Translations under genes and position numbers: made by a program
In this document: positions 17,963 to 26,862 of the stretch, piece after piece
How the letters are laid out: the number at the start of each line of letters is the position of its first letter
Numbering within the stretch: position 1 is the first letter of the stretch
DNA from: an uncultured Flavobacteriaceae bacterium
Lineage (GTDB): Bacteria > Bacteroidota > Bacteroidia > Flavobacteriales > Flavobacteriaceae
Assembly (NCBI GenBank): GCA_937901915.1
Contig: CALGUD010000152.1
Coordinates: forward strand, 1-64,000
Reading direction: 5' to 3'
DNA length: 64,000 nt
Notes under the pieces: generated by a model
Seen by the model: the letters and a program-made list of their open reading frames with translations, nothing else
What the model was told of the DNA's origin: nothing
Database searches by the model: none

Positions 17963-18748
17963 TTATTCTTCTTTACTATCCTCTTTTTCTTCTTTAGCGC
18001 TTTTAGCGGCTTCTCGTTGTTCTAACAACTTTTGTCTTCGTTCTTCATAAGCTTTTTTTCTCTCTTCAAGTTCCTTCAGTTTTGCCTCCCTGCTTTCTTC
18101 TATCATTTTTAACCTTTCGGCTTTTCTTTCTTCCTGGAGTCGCTTTCGTTCTTCAACTTCAGGATTAATTTCTTCTTCATCAACACTTAGTTCCTCATCG
18201 TCGGTTGACGTTGAATTTACGCTTGTCTTTCTTGTTCTGTTAATAGTTCTCAATATCAGGTCACTAATATCATGTCTTTTATCTGAATATAACATCACAA
18301 CGTCGGCTGATTTATCGAATACAAAATCATAGCGCCTTTTTTGTGCTATATCCTGAACGGCATTAAAAACCTGGTCTTGTATGGGTTGAATCAGCATTCT
18401 TTTTTGCATTACCAAATCGCCTTGTGGCCCAAAACGATCCTGCTGATATTCAATCATACTCTCCTCCATTGCCTTTATGTCCTCTTCACGCTCTTCTATA
18501 AGCTCCTGGGTAAGGAGTATCTTTTCGGCACTCAGGTCTTTCTTCATTTGTTCAATAGACCCCTTTTGGGTTTCTATTTCTGTTTTCCATCGCTGGACCT
18601 TTGCCTCCAATTGCTTGTTTGCTTCCTGGTACTCATCAACATTTTGCAATATATACTCCATGTCTATATAACCCAATCTAACACTTCTCTGTGCTTGTAC
18701 AGAAAGCGTTATAATACCTAACAATAAAATAAGAACTTTCGCTTTCAT
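17963..18748 (-). CDS. OmpH/Skp family protein with extended charged tail
   Basis: I place the start at the ATG at 18748, because it gives the signal peptide MKAKVLILLLGIITLSVQAQ; an upstream in-frame ATG at 18805 would add 19 residues that spoil it. The mature protein begins with the OmpH strand RLGYIDMEYILQNVDEY. A coiled-coil arm follows, then the end strand YDFVFDKSADVVMLYSDKRHDISDLIL. About 85 extra residues of almost uninterrupted Glu/Lys/Arg helix follow, ending in KEEKEDSKEE. This tail is longer than in classical Skp and would form a single charged helix. It lies between bamA and the second ompH, so a role in outer-membrane protein delivery is likely. Confidence 0.88.
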   Translation of the reverse strand: MKAKVLILLLGIITLSVQAQRSVRLGYIDMEYILQNVDEYQEANKQLEAKVQRWKTEIETQKGSIEQMKKDLSAEKILLTQELIEEREEDIKAMEESMIEYQQDRFGPQGDLVMQKRMLIQPIQDQVFNAVQDIAQKRRYDFVFDKSADVVMLYSDKRHDISDLILRTINRTRKTSVNSTSTDDEELSVDEEEINPEVEERKRLQEERKAERLKMIEESREAKLKELEERKKAYEERRQKLLEQREAAKSAKEEKEDSKEE

Positions 18749-18788
18749 ATTACTTGTTATTTTGATTATAGAAAATATCGTGCCAAAT

Positions 18789-21398
18789 TTAAAATTGCTG
18801 ACCAATTATAAAATGTGTCTCCCATCCGTGCGGTTCATTTGAAGACGGATTAGCGTTATCAAATCCATAACCAAAATCAATACCTAACAATCCAAATGCA
18901 GGCATAAATATACGAATCCCGGCACCGGCCGACCTTTTTAGATTAAACGGATTATAATCCCTAAAATTGTTATACGCTACCCCTCCTTCAATAAATGTTA
19001 ATGCATAAATAGATGCACTTGGCTTTAATGTTATCGGATAACGAAGTTCCATAGAAAACTTGTTATAAATAGTACCTCCGTCTTCTCCGGTCTGCCTGTT
19101 AGTCGGAGTTAATGTATTATTTTCATACCCTCTTAAACCTATAGTCTCCCTTCCATCCATTGAAAAATTCCCCAATCCGTCACCACCAAGGTAAAAACGT
19201 TCAAAAGGTATAACTCCCCTATCCTGGTTATAGGCGCCTAAAAAACCAAACTCTGCCTGAGTTTTAATAACAAATTTATTTATTAAACTTGTATACCAGG
19301 CTCCTTTGAATTTTATTTTATAAAATTCCTGCCATTTTATTTTTTCCTGCCCTATTTTAGCTATATCGGGTACGGGTTCTCCACCATGAGTTGATATAGG
19401 TTGATCATTTGCATTTACCAATCTGCCACTTATTTTCCGTTGATACTCTTCCTGATCACCTAAATTGGCATAATCCACATCATTTAATAGTGAATAAGGG
19501 GGCGTTACTTTTGCGCTAATGGAGAATTCTGATCCTCCTACCGGGAAAATCGGGTTTACAAATGTATTATTTCTTGTGAGTGCTATAGTGTATGCAAAAG
19601 CCCTTGAGACTCCCGAACTAAAATTAAATAACCCTGTGGGATAGTTCTGAAGGTCATAAATCTGAAAGCTCAAGGCATGGGACAACATAAAGTAATTGTC
19701 TGGCCACTCCAAACGTTTGGCAAGTCCGACAGTAACTCCCGAAAGATTAAACCGCTGACTTTTATCAACATCCCTTGCATTAAATGAATTAAACCTGTAG
19801 TTTATACTGTGTGAAACCGAAGCTGAAAACTGTATAGGTTTTTCACCACCCCACCAGGGTTCAACAAAAGAGAAGCTGTAGTTTTGGAAAAACCTGCTAG
19901 CCTGTAACCGCAATGATATTTTTTGTCCGTCACCCATAGGAACCGGCCTATAGGCATCCTTATTAAACATATCTTTAACGGCGAAGTTACTAAATGATAA
20001 TCCCAGGGTACCTATAAAGCCACCACCGCCAAAACCTCCCTGTAGTTCGACCTGGCTAGAGCCTTTTTCCACCAATCCGTATTCAATATCAACAGTACCG
20101 GAATTAGGGTCTGCATTCTGAATATCGGGAGCAATTGCCTCAGGATCAAAATACCCTAACTGCCCTAACTCCCTTATGGTCCTGATTACATTCTCTTTAC
20201 TGTATAATTGTCCCGGCCGGGTACGGATTTCCCTGTATATTACGTGGTCATTTGTTTTATCATTTCCTCTGACAGATACATTGTTAAAATAAGCGGGCTT
20301 GCCTTCTATGATACGTATTTCAAAATTAATGGTGTCATTTATTGCAGAGACCTCAACAGGATTTATGGTAGAAAATAAATACCCGTTATTTTGATATTCG
20401 TTGGTTATATCCATGGCATCGGGTTTGCTGTTATCCTGTATTCTTTTTCTAAGGAGTACACCGTTATATACATCTCCTTTTTTTAGACCTAATATTCTGC
20501 CTAAATACTGATCAGTATACACTGAGTTCCCTACAAAGTCAATATCCCCGATATAATACTTATCGCCTTCTTCAACAGCAATCCGGATATCAATAGTATT
20601 GTTCTCATTATAAATTATAGAATCTGACAATACTCTTGCATCTCTGTAACCTTTTTCTTTATATGCATCAACCAATGATGTTAAATCTTCTTTATAATCT
20701 TCAGGAATGAATTTCGATTTTTTCCAGAAACGTCCAAATGCCTTTTCTTTTGTATTTTTCATTGCTTTTGCAAGCTTCCCATCTTTTAACTTTTCATTCC
20801 CCTCAAAGTTAATATCTCTTATTTTTACTTTTTCCCCTTTATCAATATGCACTACCATTTTAACAGCATTTGTTTGAGTAGTGTCTGTATCTTCTATGGT
20901 ATTTATATTGACTTTGGTATTTAAAAATCCGTCTGTTTTATACTTATTAAGAAGATAATTTTTAGTGTTGGCAATAAAACCTTCAGTTACTTTTTTACCC
21001 TTTTTAAGATCAGCATCTTTAATTACACCTTCGGCTTTTTTCTTTTTGATACCTGTAACTTTAATATCAGATAAAGTTGGGAGTTCTGTAACATTTAATT
21101 CGAGAAAAGCTTTGTTATCTTCTACATTAACAATGTAAAAATTAATATCGCTAAATAATTGTAGTTTCCAGAGTTTGGTGATTACATTACTAATTTCTTC
21201 TCCGGGAATAGTAATTTCCTGTCCTATTCTTAATCCGGTATAGGTAATAACGGTTTGTTCATTATAACTTTTAACCCCTGTTACCTCTATTCCACCTAAA
21301 ATATATTTTTCCCCTTTATCGAATGTGGTTTCCTGGGCTATTACAGTATTATTAAAAAATAGAACCAATAATGTGAATACACCCAAATATCTAAACAT
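18789..21398 (-). CDS. bamA: Outer membrane protein assembly factor BamA
   Basis: I choose the ATG at 21398, which opens the signal peptide MFRYLGVFTLLVLFFNNTVIAQ; an upstream ATG at 21434 lies inside the uppS reading region and would add 12 unlikely residues. The mature protein has five POTRA domains (about residues 35-430 of the longer frame), with repeated patterns such as VKIRDINFEGNEKLKDG and YIGDIDFVGNSVYTD. A 16-strand Omp85 barrel follows, containing GGFGGGGFIGTLGLSFSNF and the conserved ERFYLGGDGLGNF loop. It ends in the aromatic C-terminal strand WETHFIIGQQF. It inserts beta-barrel proteins into the outer membrane. Neighbours uppS and ompH are the usual Bacteroidetes partners. Confidence 0.95.
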   Translation of the reverse strand: MFRYLGVFTLLVLFFNNTVIAQETTFDKGEKYILGGIEVTGVKSYNEQTVITYTGLRIGQEITIPGEEISNVITKLWKLQLFSDINFYIVNVEDNKAFLELNVTELPTLSDIKVTGIKKKKAEGVIKDADLKKGKKVTEGFIANTKNYLLNKYKTDGFLNTKVNINTIEDTDTTQTNAVKMVVHIDKGEKVKIRDINFEGNEKLKDGKLAKAMKNTKEKAFGRFWKKSKFIPEDYKEDLTSLVDAYKEKGYRDARVLSDSIIYNENNTIDIRIAVEEGDKYYIGDIDFVGNSVYTDQYLGRILGLKKGDVYNGVLLRKRIQDNSKPDAMDITNEYQNNGYLFSTINPVEVSAINDTINFEIRIIEGKPAYFNNVSVRGNDKTNDHVIYREIRTRPGQLYSKENVIRTIRELGQLGYFDPEAIAPDIQNADPNSGTVDIEYGLVEKGSSQVELQGGFGGGGFIGTLGLSFSNFAVKDMFNKDAYRPVPMGDGQKISLRLQASRFFQNYSFSFVEPWWGGEKPIQFSASVSHSINYRFNSFNARDVDKSQRFNLSGVTVGLAKRLEWPDNYFMLSHALSFQIYDLQNYPTGLFNFSSGVSRAFAYTIALTRNNTFVNPIFPVGGSEFSISAKVTPPYSLLNDVDYANLGDQEEYQRKISGRLVNANDQPISTHGGEPVPDIAKIGQEKIKWQEFYKIKFKGAWYTSLINKFVIKTQAEFGFLGAYNQDRGVIPFERFYLGGDGLGNFSMDGRETIGLRGYENNTLTPTNRQTGEDGGTIYNKFSMELRYPITLKPSASIYALTFIEGGVAYNNFRDYNPFNLKRSAGAGIRIFMPAFGLLGIDFGYGFDNANPSSNEPHGWETHFIIGQQF

Positions 21399-21405
21399 GA
21401 TATTT

Positions 21406-22149
21406 TTAGTTAAGTTGTTCGCTTGTCTTTCCAAATCTTCTTTCCCTGTTTTGGTAATTAATTATAGCTTGCAATAAATGTTCTTTTTTAAAATCAGGCC
21501 ACAATATTTCTGTAAAATATAATTCGGCATAAGCAATTTGCCAAAGCAAAAAATTGCTTATCCTGTGCTCCCCACTGGTCCTGATAAGCAAATCGACATC
21601 TGGTAAATTTTGCGTGTAAAGATGATTATTTATAACTGATTCATCAATATTTTCAACCAAAATTATATTATTTTTAACTTTGTTTGATATTTGTTTAACA
21701 ACATTTGTTAATTCTTCCCTGCTCCCATAACTTAATGCAATTGTGAGGGTCATATGGGTGTTGTTTTTTGTTTTTTCAATCACTTCAATGAGTTCTTCGC
21801 AAATGTTACCTGGCAAAGCTTGAATATTGCCTATGGTATTTAATTTAATGTTATTGTCCATTAAAGTCTTCATTTCTTTTTTCAAGGAAGAAACCAAAAG
21901 TTTCATAAGCATGTCAACTTCCATTTTCGGACGATTCCAGTTTTCTGTAGAGAAAGCATAAAGTGTAAGGTTTTTAATCCCGATTTCTGCACATCCTTCT
22001 ACTACTTCCCTTACTGCTTTAGCACCATTTTTGTGCCCAAAAATTCTTTTTTTGCCCTGTTTTTGAGCCCAACGACCATTCCCGTCCATTATAATAGCAA
22101 TATGAACAGGTAAATTATCTTTATTTAGATCGTCTTCTTTTCTTGTCAT
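21406..22149 (-). CDS. uppS: Isoprenyl transferase (undecaprenyl diphosphate synthase)
   Basis: This 247-residue cis-prenyltransferase makes the C55 lipid carrier for cell-wall and surface polysaccharides. The diagnostic N-terminal IAIIMDGNGRWAQKQGK holds catalytic Asp22. FSTENWNRPKMEV and the C-terminal LLIRTSGEHRISNFLLWQ with YTEILWPDF-like residues complete the family signature. Its start overlaps the 3' end of the DUF6089 gene by 29 bases, and its stop lies 7 bases before the chosen bamA start, so it is embedded in the envelope operon. Confidence 0.96.
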   Translation of the reverse strand: MTRKEDDLNKDNLPVHIAIIMDGNGRWAQKQGKKRIFGHKNGAKAVREVVEGCAEIGIKNLTLYAFSTENWNRPKMEVDMLMKLLVSSLKKEMKTLMDNNIKLNTIGNIQALPGNICEELIEVIEKTKNNTHMTLTIALSYGSREELTNVVKQISNKVKNNIILVENIDESVINNHLYTQNLPDVDLLIRTSGEHRISNFLLWQIAYAELYFTEILWPDFKKEHLLQAIINYQNRERRFGKTSEQLN

Positions 22150-22852
22150 CTTTAATCTTCGCTTCGAAACAATTGTAACAGGGAAACCTGTTAAAGGTAT
22201 ATGTTATCACAATGCCTGAAAATACATACCAGTCATCACTATTAACATTGCCGAATCTTACCGGGGTTTCATTATTTGGTGCCTTAACGGGATTACTGCC
22301 ATCCAGGTTATCTGTAAAAGTATACCTGACACCAACTTCGGCCCCTAAAATTATTCGTCGGTTAATTTTAGCTTTAAAACCTAATGCTATTGGGATTGCA
22401 AATGTACTGTGATTTCCAGAACTAACTATAGTACTACCATTAAAAAATAAATTTTTATAACTAAAATAACTTATACCTGAATATATATATGGTGTAGCAG
22501 GTTTATCAAAATCATGCAAATCGAACTCAAAAAAGTTAAATTCCATTCCTAATGACACCTCACTCACTGTATTTTTAAATTCCAGCCCACGTTCAACTCT
22601 TGATGCCATATCCGAATCAATATCGTTGGCAGATATCTGAGCTATCATTGCGCTAATCCTGTATGAATACCTGGAGCTTACATTCCATTTAAAGAGAGCT
22701 CCAAAAGCCAGGTCACCGGGATCAATATAATTCATGGATCCTACATCCCCTATGTAATTACTGCCTCCTGCAAATAAACCAACTTCATTGATCTGAGCCT
22801 TTACCACACAGGTACCTATTAATAAAAACAATATAAAAGCTATCTTTTTCAT
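22121..22852 (-). CDS. DUF6089 family outer-membrane beta-barrel protein
   Basis: This 243-residue protein has the signal peptide MKKIAFILFLLIGTCVVKAQ. A small beta-barrel-like body follows that starts EVGLFAGGSNYIGDVG, the hallmark opening of DUF6089, and continues with alternating aromatic strands. Cysteines near the end lie in the FNRFPCYNCFEAK segment. Function is unknown. In Bacteroidetes this family sits next to uppS and bamA, as here, so an outer-membrane assembly or envelope role is inferred. It overlaps uppS by 29 bases. Confidence 0.85.
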   Translation of the reverse strand: MKKIAFILFLLIGTCVVKAQINEVGLFAGGSNYIGDVGSMNYIDPGDLAFGALFKWNVSSRYSYRISAMIAQISANDIDSDMASRVERGLEFKNTVSEVSLGMEFNFFEFDLHDFDKPATPYIYSGISYFSYKNLFFNGSTIVSSGNHSTFAIPIALGFKAKINRRIILGAEVGVRYTFTDNLDGSNPVKAPNNETPVRFGNVNSDDWYVFSGIVITYTFNRFPCYNCFEAKIKDDKKRRRSK

Positions 22853-22949
22853 AAACTAAAAGTTTGCAAATATAAAAATTAAGATTTTTTTAAGACTATA
22901 TTTTATAAATGAATGTTGTAGTAAAACATTATTTGAAGCTTTTTATTGT

Positions 22950-23834
22950 TTAATTTCTCCTGTCTTCACCCCAAAGCAGCTTTTTTCGGAGTGTTTTTAA
23001 AAAACTTTCATTTTTAAGTTCAATTAACTTAATATTGAATGGTGCCTTCTTTATTTTTACAATAGTTTCATTATTCAATGTGGCAATACGGGAGTCTAAT
23101 GAAATAAGAAAATTATTTTCCCTGCCCGATACTCTAAGTTTTATTACGGTATCATCTCGTATAATAAGTGGACGGGCATTAAGGTTATGAGGCGCAATAG
23201 GTGTTAATACGAAAGTTGCAGAAGTGGGAGTAATAACCGGCCCTCCACAACTTAACGAATATCCTGTTGAACCTGTTGGTGTAGCTACTATAAGGCCATC
23301 AGCCCAATAAGAGGTGAGGTATTCATCATCGAGCCAGGTCGCAACTGTTATCATTGAAGTGGTGTTTTTCCTGCTGACTGCGATCTCATTTAAAGCAAAA
23401 TTTAATTCATCCAATGTATAATTATCATCCAATGTTTCTACCTGCAATAAACTTCTTTCAACTACGTCATATTTTTTACTAATAATTTCTTTGACAGCAT
23501 TTTTTATATCATCTTTCTGTACAGTGGCCAAAAAACCTAATCTGCCGGTATTAATACCTAATATGGGAATATTTAAATGTCTAACATAAATGATGCTTCG
23601 CAGCATGGTACCATCACCTCCCACACTAATAAAAATATCAAAAGAATCATCCAGATCAGAAAATGAAGTAAACGTTTTGTATTCCCGATTTAGAGTGAAC
23701 ATACTCATAATTATCGATAAATAATCTTTTTCTATATAAAGATCTACTTTATGTTCTTCCAGTTCTTCCAGTAAAGTTATAATGCGGTCGCCGGAATCTT
23801 CACTGTAATATTGTCCGTAAAGGCAAATTTTCAT
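22950..23834 (-). CDS. nadK: NAD kinase
   Basis: This 294-residue cytoplasmic kinase makes NADP from NAD and ATP. Visible motifs are ISVGGDGTMLRSI (GGDG, with catalytic Asp), GINTGRLGFLATV, the conserved LNEIAVSR region and ATPTGSTGYSLSCGGPV for NAD binding. The length is normal. It lies 8 bases after the CBS-domain gene. The order CBS gene, nadK, DUF6089, uppS, bamA is conserved in flavobacteria. Confidence 0.96.
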   Translation of the reverse strand: MKICLYGQYYSEDSGDRIITLLEELEEHKVDLYIEKDYLSIIMSMFTLNREYKTFTSFSDLDDSFDIFISVGGDGTMLRSIIYVRHLNIPILGINTGRLGFLATVQKDDIKNAVKEIISKKYDVVERSLLQVETLDDNYTLDELNFALNEIAVSRKNTTSMITVATWLDDEYLTSYWADGLIVATPTGSTGYSLSCGGPVITPTSATFVLTPIAPHNLNARPLIIRDDTVIKLRVSGRENNFLISLDSRIATLNNETIVKIKKAPFNIKLIELKNESFLKTLRKKLLWGEDRRN

Positions 23835-23842
23835 AAGGAGAA

Positions 23843-24505
23843 TTATATATTGAGGAATTTTTTTAGATAATCGGAACGTTCTTTTAAATCTTCCATGTAC
23901 CGGTCTTCTTCATTACCGGAAACTATATTATAACTATACCTCCTGAATGTTTGTATAATATCGCTTAAGCGTGCATTACCTATTTTAAGTGTAATTTGAG
24001 TTACATCTGCTTTCATTTCAGAAATAAAAGCGCCTAATAATTTACCATCATTACTTTCAATGATCTGTGAGATTTCACTAAATGAATAATCCTGGCTACC
24101 CTTTTCAATAATGAGTATTCCGCCGGGTTCATTTATAAAAGGTGTTTCTTTAAAAAGTCCTACAATATCTATAAGGTCATAATAGCCCATATACTGATTA
24201 TTTTCATCTAAAACAGGGATAATATTCGCGTTATTCTGAGCAAAAGCTTCTAAAACATCTAGCCAGTTAGTGCTCTTTTTAACAAAAAAAACATCCAGGC
24301 TAAATTGATAATCGCTGATTTTCTTTTCTTGGTCATACCCCTGAACATCATCCTCAGAAATATTACCCATTAAAAAATTATCTTCTACAACGGGTATATG
24401 TGTATAAGTGAGGTTAGAAAACATTTCCTTTACCATTTTTACCGGATAATTAGGCAATAATGGTAAAATGTCATTATTTATATAAGAATGTATATTCATT
24501 TTCAT
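23843..24505 (-). CDS. CBS domain-containing protein
   Basis: This 220-residue protein carries two CBS motifs at about residues 1-60 and 70-125 (THIPVVEDNFLMGNISEDDV and ANIIPVLDENNQYMGYYDL). A C-terminal domain of about 80 residues with an ACT-like pattern follows (LIIEKGSQDYSFSEISQIIE). CBS pairs bind adenosyl ligands such as AMP, ATP or NAD derivatives and act as sensors. Being first in the operon just before nadK, it may sense the adenylate or nicotinamide pool; that is inference. It diverges from pdxJ. Confidence 0.85.
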   Translation of the reverse strand: MKMNIHSYINNDILPLLPNYPVKMVKEMFSNLTYTHIPVVEDNFLMGNISEDDVQGYDQEKKISDYQFSLDVFFVKKSTNWLDVLEAFAQNNANIIPVLDENNQYMGYYDLIDIVGLFKETPFINEPGGILIIEKGSQDYSFSEISQIIESNDGKLLGAFISEMKADVTQITLKIGNARLSDIIQTFRRYSYNIVSGNEEDRYMEDLKERSDYLKKFLNI

Positions 24506-24562
24506 TCATTAAATCCTAAGCAAAATAATTAAATATTATGACAATACAGCATCTTTACTTTG

Positions 24563-24570
24563 TATTTTTG
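24563..24570 (+). promoter_or_regulatory. Putative -7 element of pdxJ
   Basis: TATTTTTG matches TAnnTTTG and lies 28 bases before the pdxJ start. No clear -33 TTG was seen at the usual distance, so confidence is moderate. Confidence 0.4.
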
Positions 24571-24596
24571 CCATTTATGTTCTTCAATACAAAGAT

Positions 24597-25310
24597 ATGA
24601 CCAAATTAAGTGTAAACATCAATAAAATTGCTACTTTAAGAAATTCCCGGGGCGGAAATATACCAAATGTTGTTACCTCAGCAAAAGATATTCAGGAATT
24701 TGGGGCAGAAGGTATAACTATACACCCCAGGCCTGACGAAAGACATATACGGTACCAGGATGCCAGGGATTTAAAACCAATAGTATACACCGAGTTTAAT
24801 ATAGAAGGTAATCCGGTTAAAAAGTTTATTGATCTGGTACTTGAAGTAAAACCTACACAGGTAACATTAGTGCCTGATTCTGTTAAGGCAATTACGTCTA
24901 ATGCCGGCTGGGATACTATAATACATAAAGATTTTCTAATTGAAGTTGTAAAGGAATTTAAAAATAACGGTATCCGGACTTCCATTTTCGTGGACCCTGA
25001 TGCTAAAATGGTTGAAGGTGCAAAGGTTACCGGGGCAGACAGAATAGAGCTTTATACAGAGAGCTATGCCACTCAATATGAAAAGGGGAATAAAAATGGC
25101 ATTAAACCCTACATTGAAGCGGCTTCGCTTGCGAATAAAATTGACATCGGAATAAATGCCGGACATGACTTAAACCTAGAAAACCTGAAGTATTTTAAAG
25201 ATACTATCCCGGGTTTATTGGAGGTTTCTATTGGCCACGCATTGATTGCTGAATCTCTGTACCTGGGACTTGAAAATGTAATACAGATGTACCTGGGGAA
25301 ACTGAAGTGA
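24597..25310 (+). CDS. pdxJ: Pyridoxine 5'-phosphate synthase
   Basis: This 237-residue TIM-barrel enzyme condenses 3-amino-2-oxopropyl phosphate with deoxyxylulose phosphate to give pyridoxine 5'-phosphate. Visible features are the N-terminal LSVNINKIATLRNSRGG (Asn/Arg ligands), ITIHPRPDERHI with the catalytic His, and the C-terminal GINAGHDLNLENL and VSIGHALIAESL phosphate-binding loops. The length is standard. It diverges from the CBS-nadK operon. A repeat-rich gap follows it. Confidence 0.96.
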   Translation: MTKLSVNINKIATLRNSRGGNIPNVVTSAKDIQEFGAEGITIHPRPDERHIRYQDARDLKPIVYTEFNIEGNPVKKFIDLVLEVKPTQVTLVPDSVKAITSNAGWDTIIHKDFLIEVVKEFKNNGIRTSIFVDPDAKMVEGAKVTGADRIELYTESYATQYEKGNKNGIKPYIEAASLANKIDIGINAGHDLNLENLKYFKDTIPGLLEVSIGHALIAESLYLGLENVIQMYLGKLK

Positions 25311-25522
25311 AGTGAAGTTAGAAGTACGAAGTTAGAAGTACGGATTTTAAAATGCAGAATGCAGAATGAAAAATTGTACGTTTCTGATATAGGTTGACCA
25401 CTACATAACTCTGAACTTTAAATTCTGAACTCTTGTGTCTTGTTTCTTATGTCGGGCGCTGGGTTTACCGTTTAAGAATGCAGAATTATGAATATACAAC
25501 AATTAACTATTAACAATTAACA
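25311..25522. repeat. Degenerate intergenic repeat tract
   Basis: The gap after pdxJ is built of short diverged repeats: GAAGTTAGAAGTACG in two near-tandem copies, ATGCAGAATGCAGAAT, and the phrases AACTCTGAAC and CTTGTGTCTTG. The same phrases recur in the gap at 61903-62315, so these are members of a dispersed non-coding family. No open frame of note and no hairpin terminator were found here. The promoter of the following hydrolase must lie at its right end. Confidence 0.6.
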
Positions 25523-26293
25523 ATGCAGATTTTACATTCAAATATTATCGGAGAAGGAAAGCCACTTATAATTTTACATGGCTTCCTGGGAATGTCGGAT
25601 AACTGGAAAACGCTTGGTAATCTATATGCTGAGAACGGATTTGAAGTTCATATGGTGGACCAACGTAATCATGGCAGAAGTTTTCATACACTTGAATTTT
25701 CATATGAATTAATGGTTACAGACCTTCTTAATTATTGTAATCATCACCAACTGGAATCTGCAAATATTATTGGCCATTCCATGGGGGGTAAAACCGCTAT
25801 GTTTTTCGCAGTTACTTATCCCGAAATGGTAGATTTGCTTATTATAGCGGATATTTCACCTAAACATTTTGAACCACAGCATCAAACCATACTCGAAGGG
25901 TTAAATTCCATAGACTTTTCTACTGTAAATTCAAGATCGGATGCGGATGAACAATTAGAAAAGTATATTGGAGACTTTTCAGTCAGGCAGTTTCTTTTAA
26001 AGAATTTATACAGGAAAAACAAAAATGAATATGGATTCAGATTCAATTTAAAATCCCTGACCGATAATGATGATAACATTGGCGATGCACTTCCTGAAAA
26101 TAGCAAATTTGACAAAAAAACCCTGTTCTTAAAAGGAGGGAATTCTATTTATATTTTACCAGATGATCTGGGATTGATAAAAAAGCACTTTCCAAATGCT
26201 ACGATAACCACCATTGAAAATACCGGGCATTGGTTACATGCTGAAAAACCGGAACAGTTTTTAGAAATATCCCTGACCTTTTTAAATTCATAA
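25523..26293 (+). CDS. Alpha/beta hydrolase
   Basis: This 256-residue cytoplasmic hydrolase is of the YbfF/esterase type. It has the oxyanion HGFLGMSDNW, the nucleophile elbow IGHSMGGKTAMFF (Ser in GHSMGG), and the catalytic His in NTGHWLHAEKPEQF near the end. The acid residue probably lies around LFLKGGNSIYI-LPDD. There is no signal peptide. The substrate is unknown. Next to pdxJ in many flavobacteria there is a hydrolase of this kind, so the pairing looks conserved, though a 212-base repeat tract separates them here. Confidence 0.88.
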   Translation: MQILHSNIIGEGKPLIILHGFLGMSDNWKTLGNLYAENGFEVHMVDQRNHGRSFHTLEFSYELMVTDLLNYCNHHQLESANIIGHSMGGKTAMFFAVTYPEMVDLLIIADISPKHFEPQHQTILEGLNSIDFSTVNSRSDADEQLEKYIGDFSVRQFLLKNLYRKNKNEYGFRFNLKSLTDNDDNIGDALPENSKFDKKTLFLKGGNSIYILPDDLGLIKKHFPNATITTIENTGHWLHAEKPEQFLEISLTFLNS

Positions 26294-26418
26294 AATTTAT
26301 TCACGAATCATAGGTAGAAACGGGCACGAGCAAAGCGAACGGGCGAAGCAAAGCCTCGATGAATTGTTTTGATTAACAAAGCTTTTTTATACCTTTAAAT
26401 AAATTAATCAAACTAAAC

Positions 26419-26766
26419 ATGAAATTTATTTTAAAAATCCTCTTAAGTGCCCTTGCTGTTTTTTTACTGGCAAACATACTTCCCGGAGTTGATGTTGAAG
26501 GCTATGTAACTGCAATTATTGTTGCTTTGGTGCTTAGTTTACTAAACCTCATAGTAAAACCACTTTTAATCATCCTTACACTCCCTGTAACCATCATTAC
26601 ACTGGGGTTGTTTCTTCTAATAATTAATGCCATAATTATCCTGTTGGCCGATAGTTTTATCGGTGGTTTTGATGTAGCCAATATATGGTGGGCATTGATT
26701 TTTAGCTTATTCTTGTCTATTTTACAATCTATTTTGTATTCGCTTATTGGCGATGATAAAAACTGA
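26419..26766 (+). CDS. Phage holin family protein (four-TM membrane protein)
   Basis: This 115-residue protein is almost entirely hydrophobic, with four transmembrane helices (about residues 4-22, 28-47, 52-75 and 88-110). It contains the family signature LNLIVKPLLIILTLPVTIITLGLF-like segment (first half LNLIVKPLLIILTLPV). The family is annotated as phage holin 4 superfamily but is widespread in chromosomes without prophage, as here, and its role is unknown. It stands alone before tig. Confidence 0.8.
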   Translation: MKFILKILLSALAVFLLANILPGVDVEGYVTAIIVALVLSLLNLIVKPLLIILTLPVTIITLGLFLLIINAIIILLADSFIGGFDVANIWWALIFSLFLSILQSILYSLIGDDKN

Positions 26767-26799
26767 TAGCATTATAGCTGAATTTGTGAGCTTTAAAAG

Positions 26800-26830
26800 T
26801 TGCTTAACTTTTAAAAAAGTTATACTTTTG
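26800..26830 (+). promoter_or_regulatory. Promoter of tig (Bacteroidetes type)
   Basis: TTG at 26800-26802 and TACTTTTG at 26823-26830 are separated by 20 bases, fitting the Bacteroidetes -33 TTG / -7 TAnnTTTG promoter. The start would be near 26836, leaving a leader of about 27 bases. Confidence 0.65.
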
Positions 26831-26862
26831 CAAGCCAATATTTTTAGGCTAATAAATTTTAT

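Noticed and set aside
26419..26766. Holin-type protein as sign of a prophage
   Set aside because: No other phage genes are near, and the family is common on chromosomes without phage.
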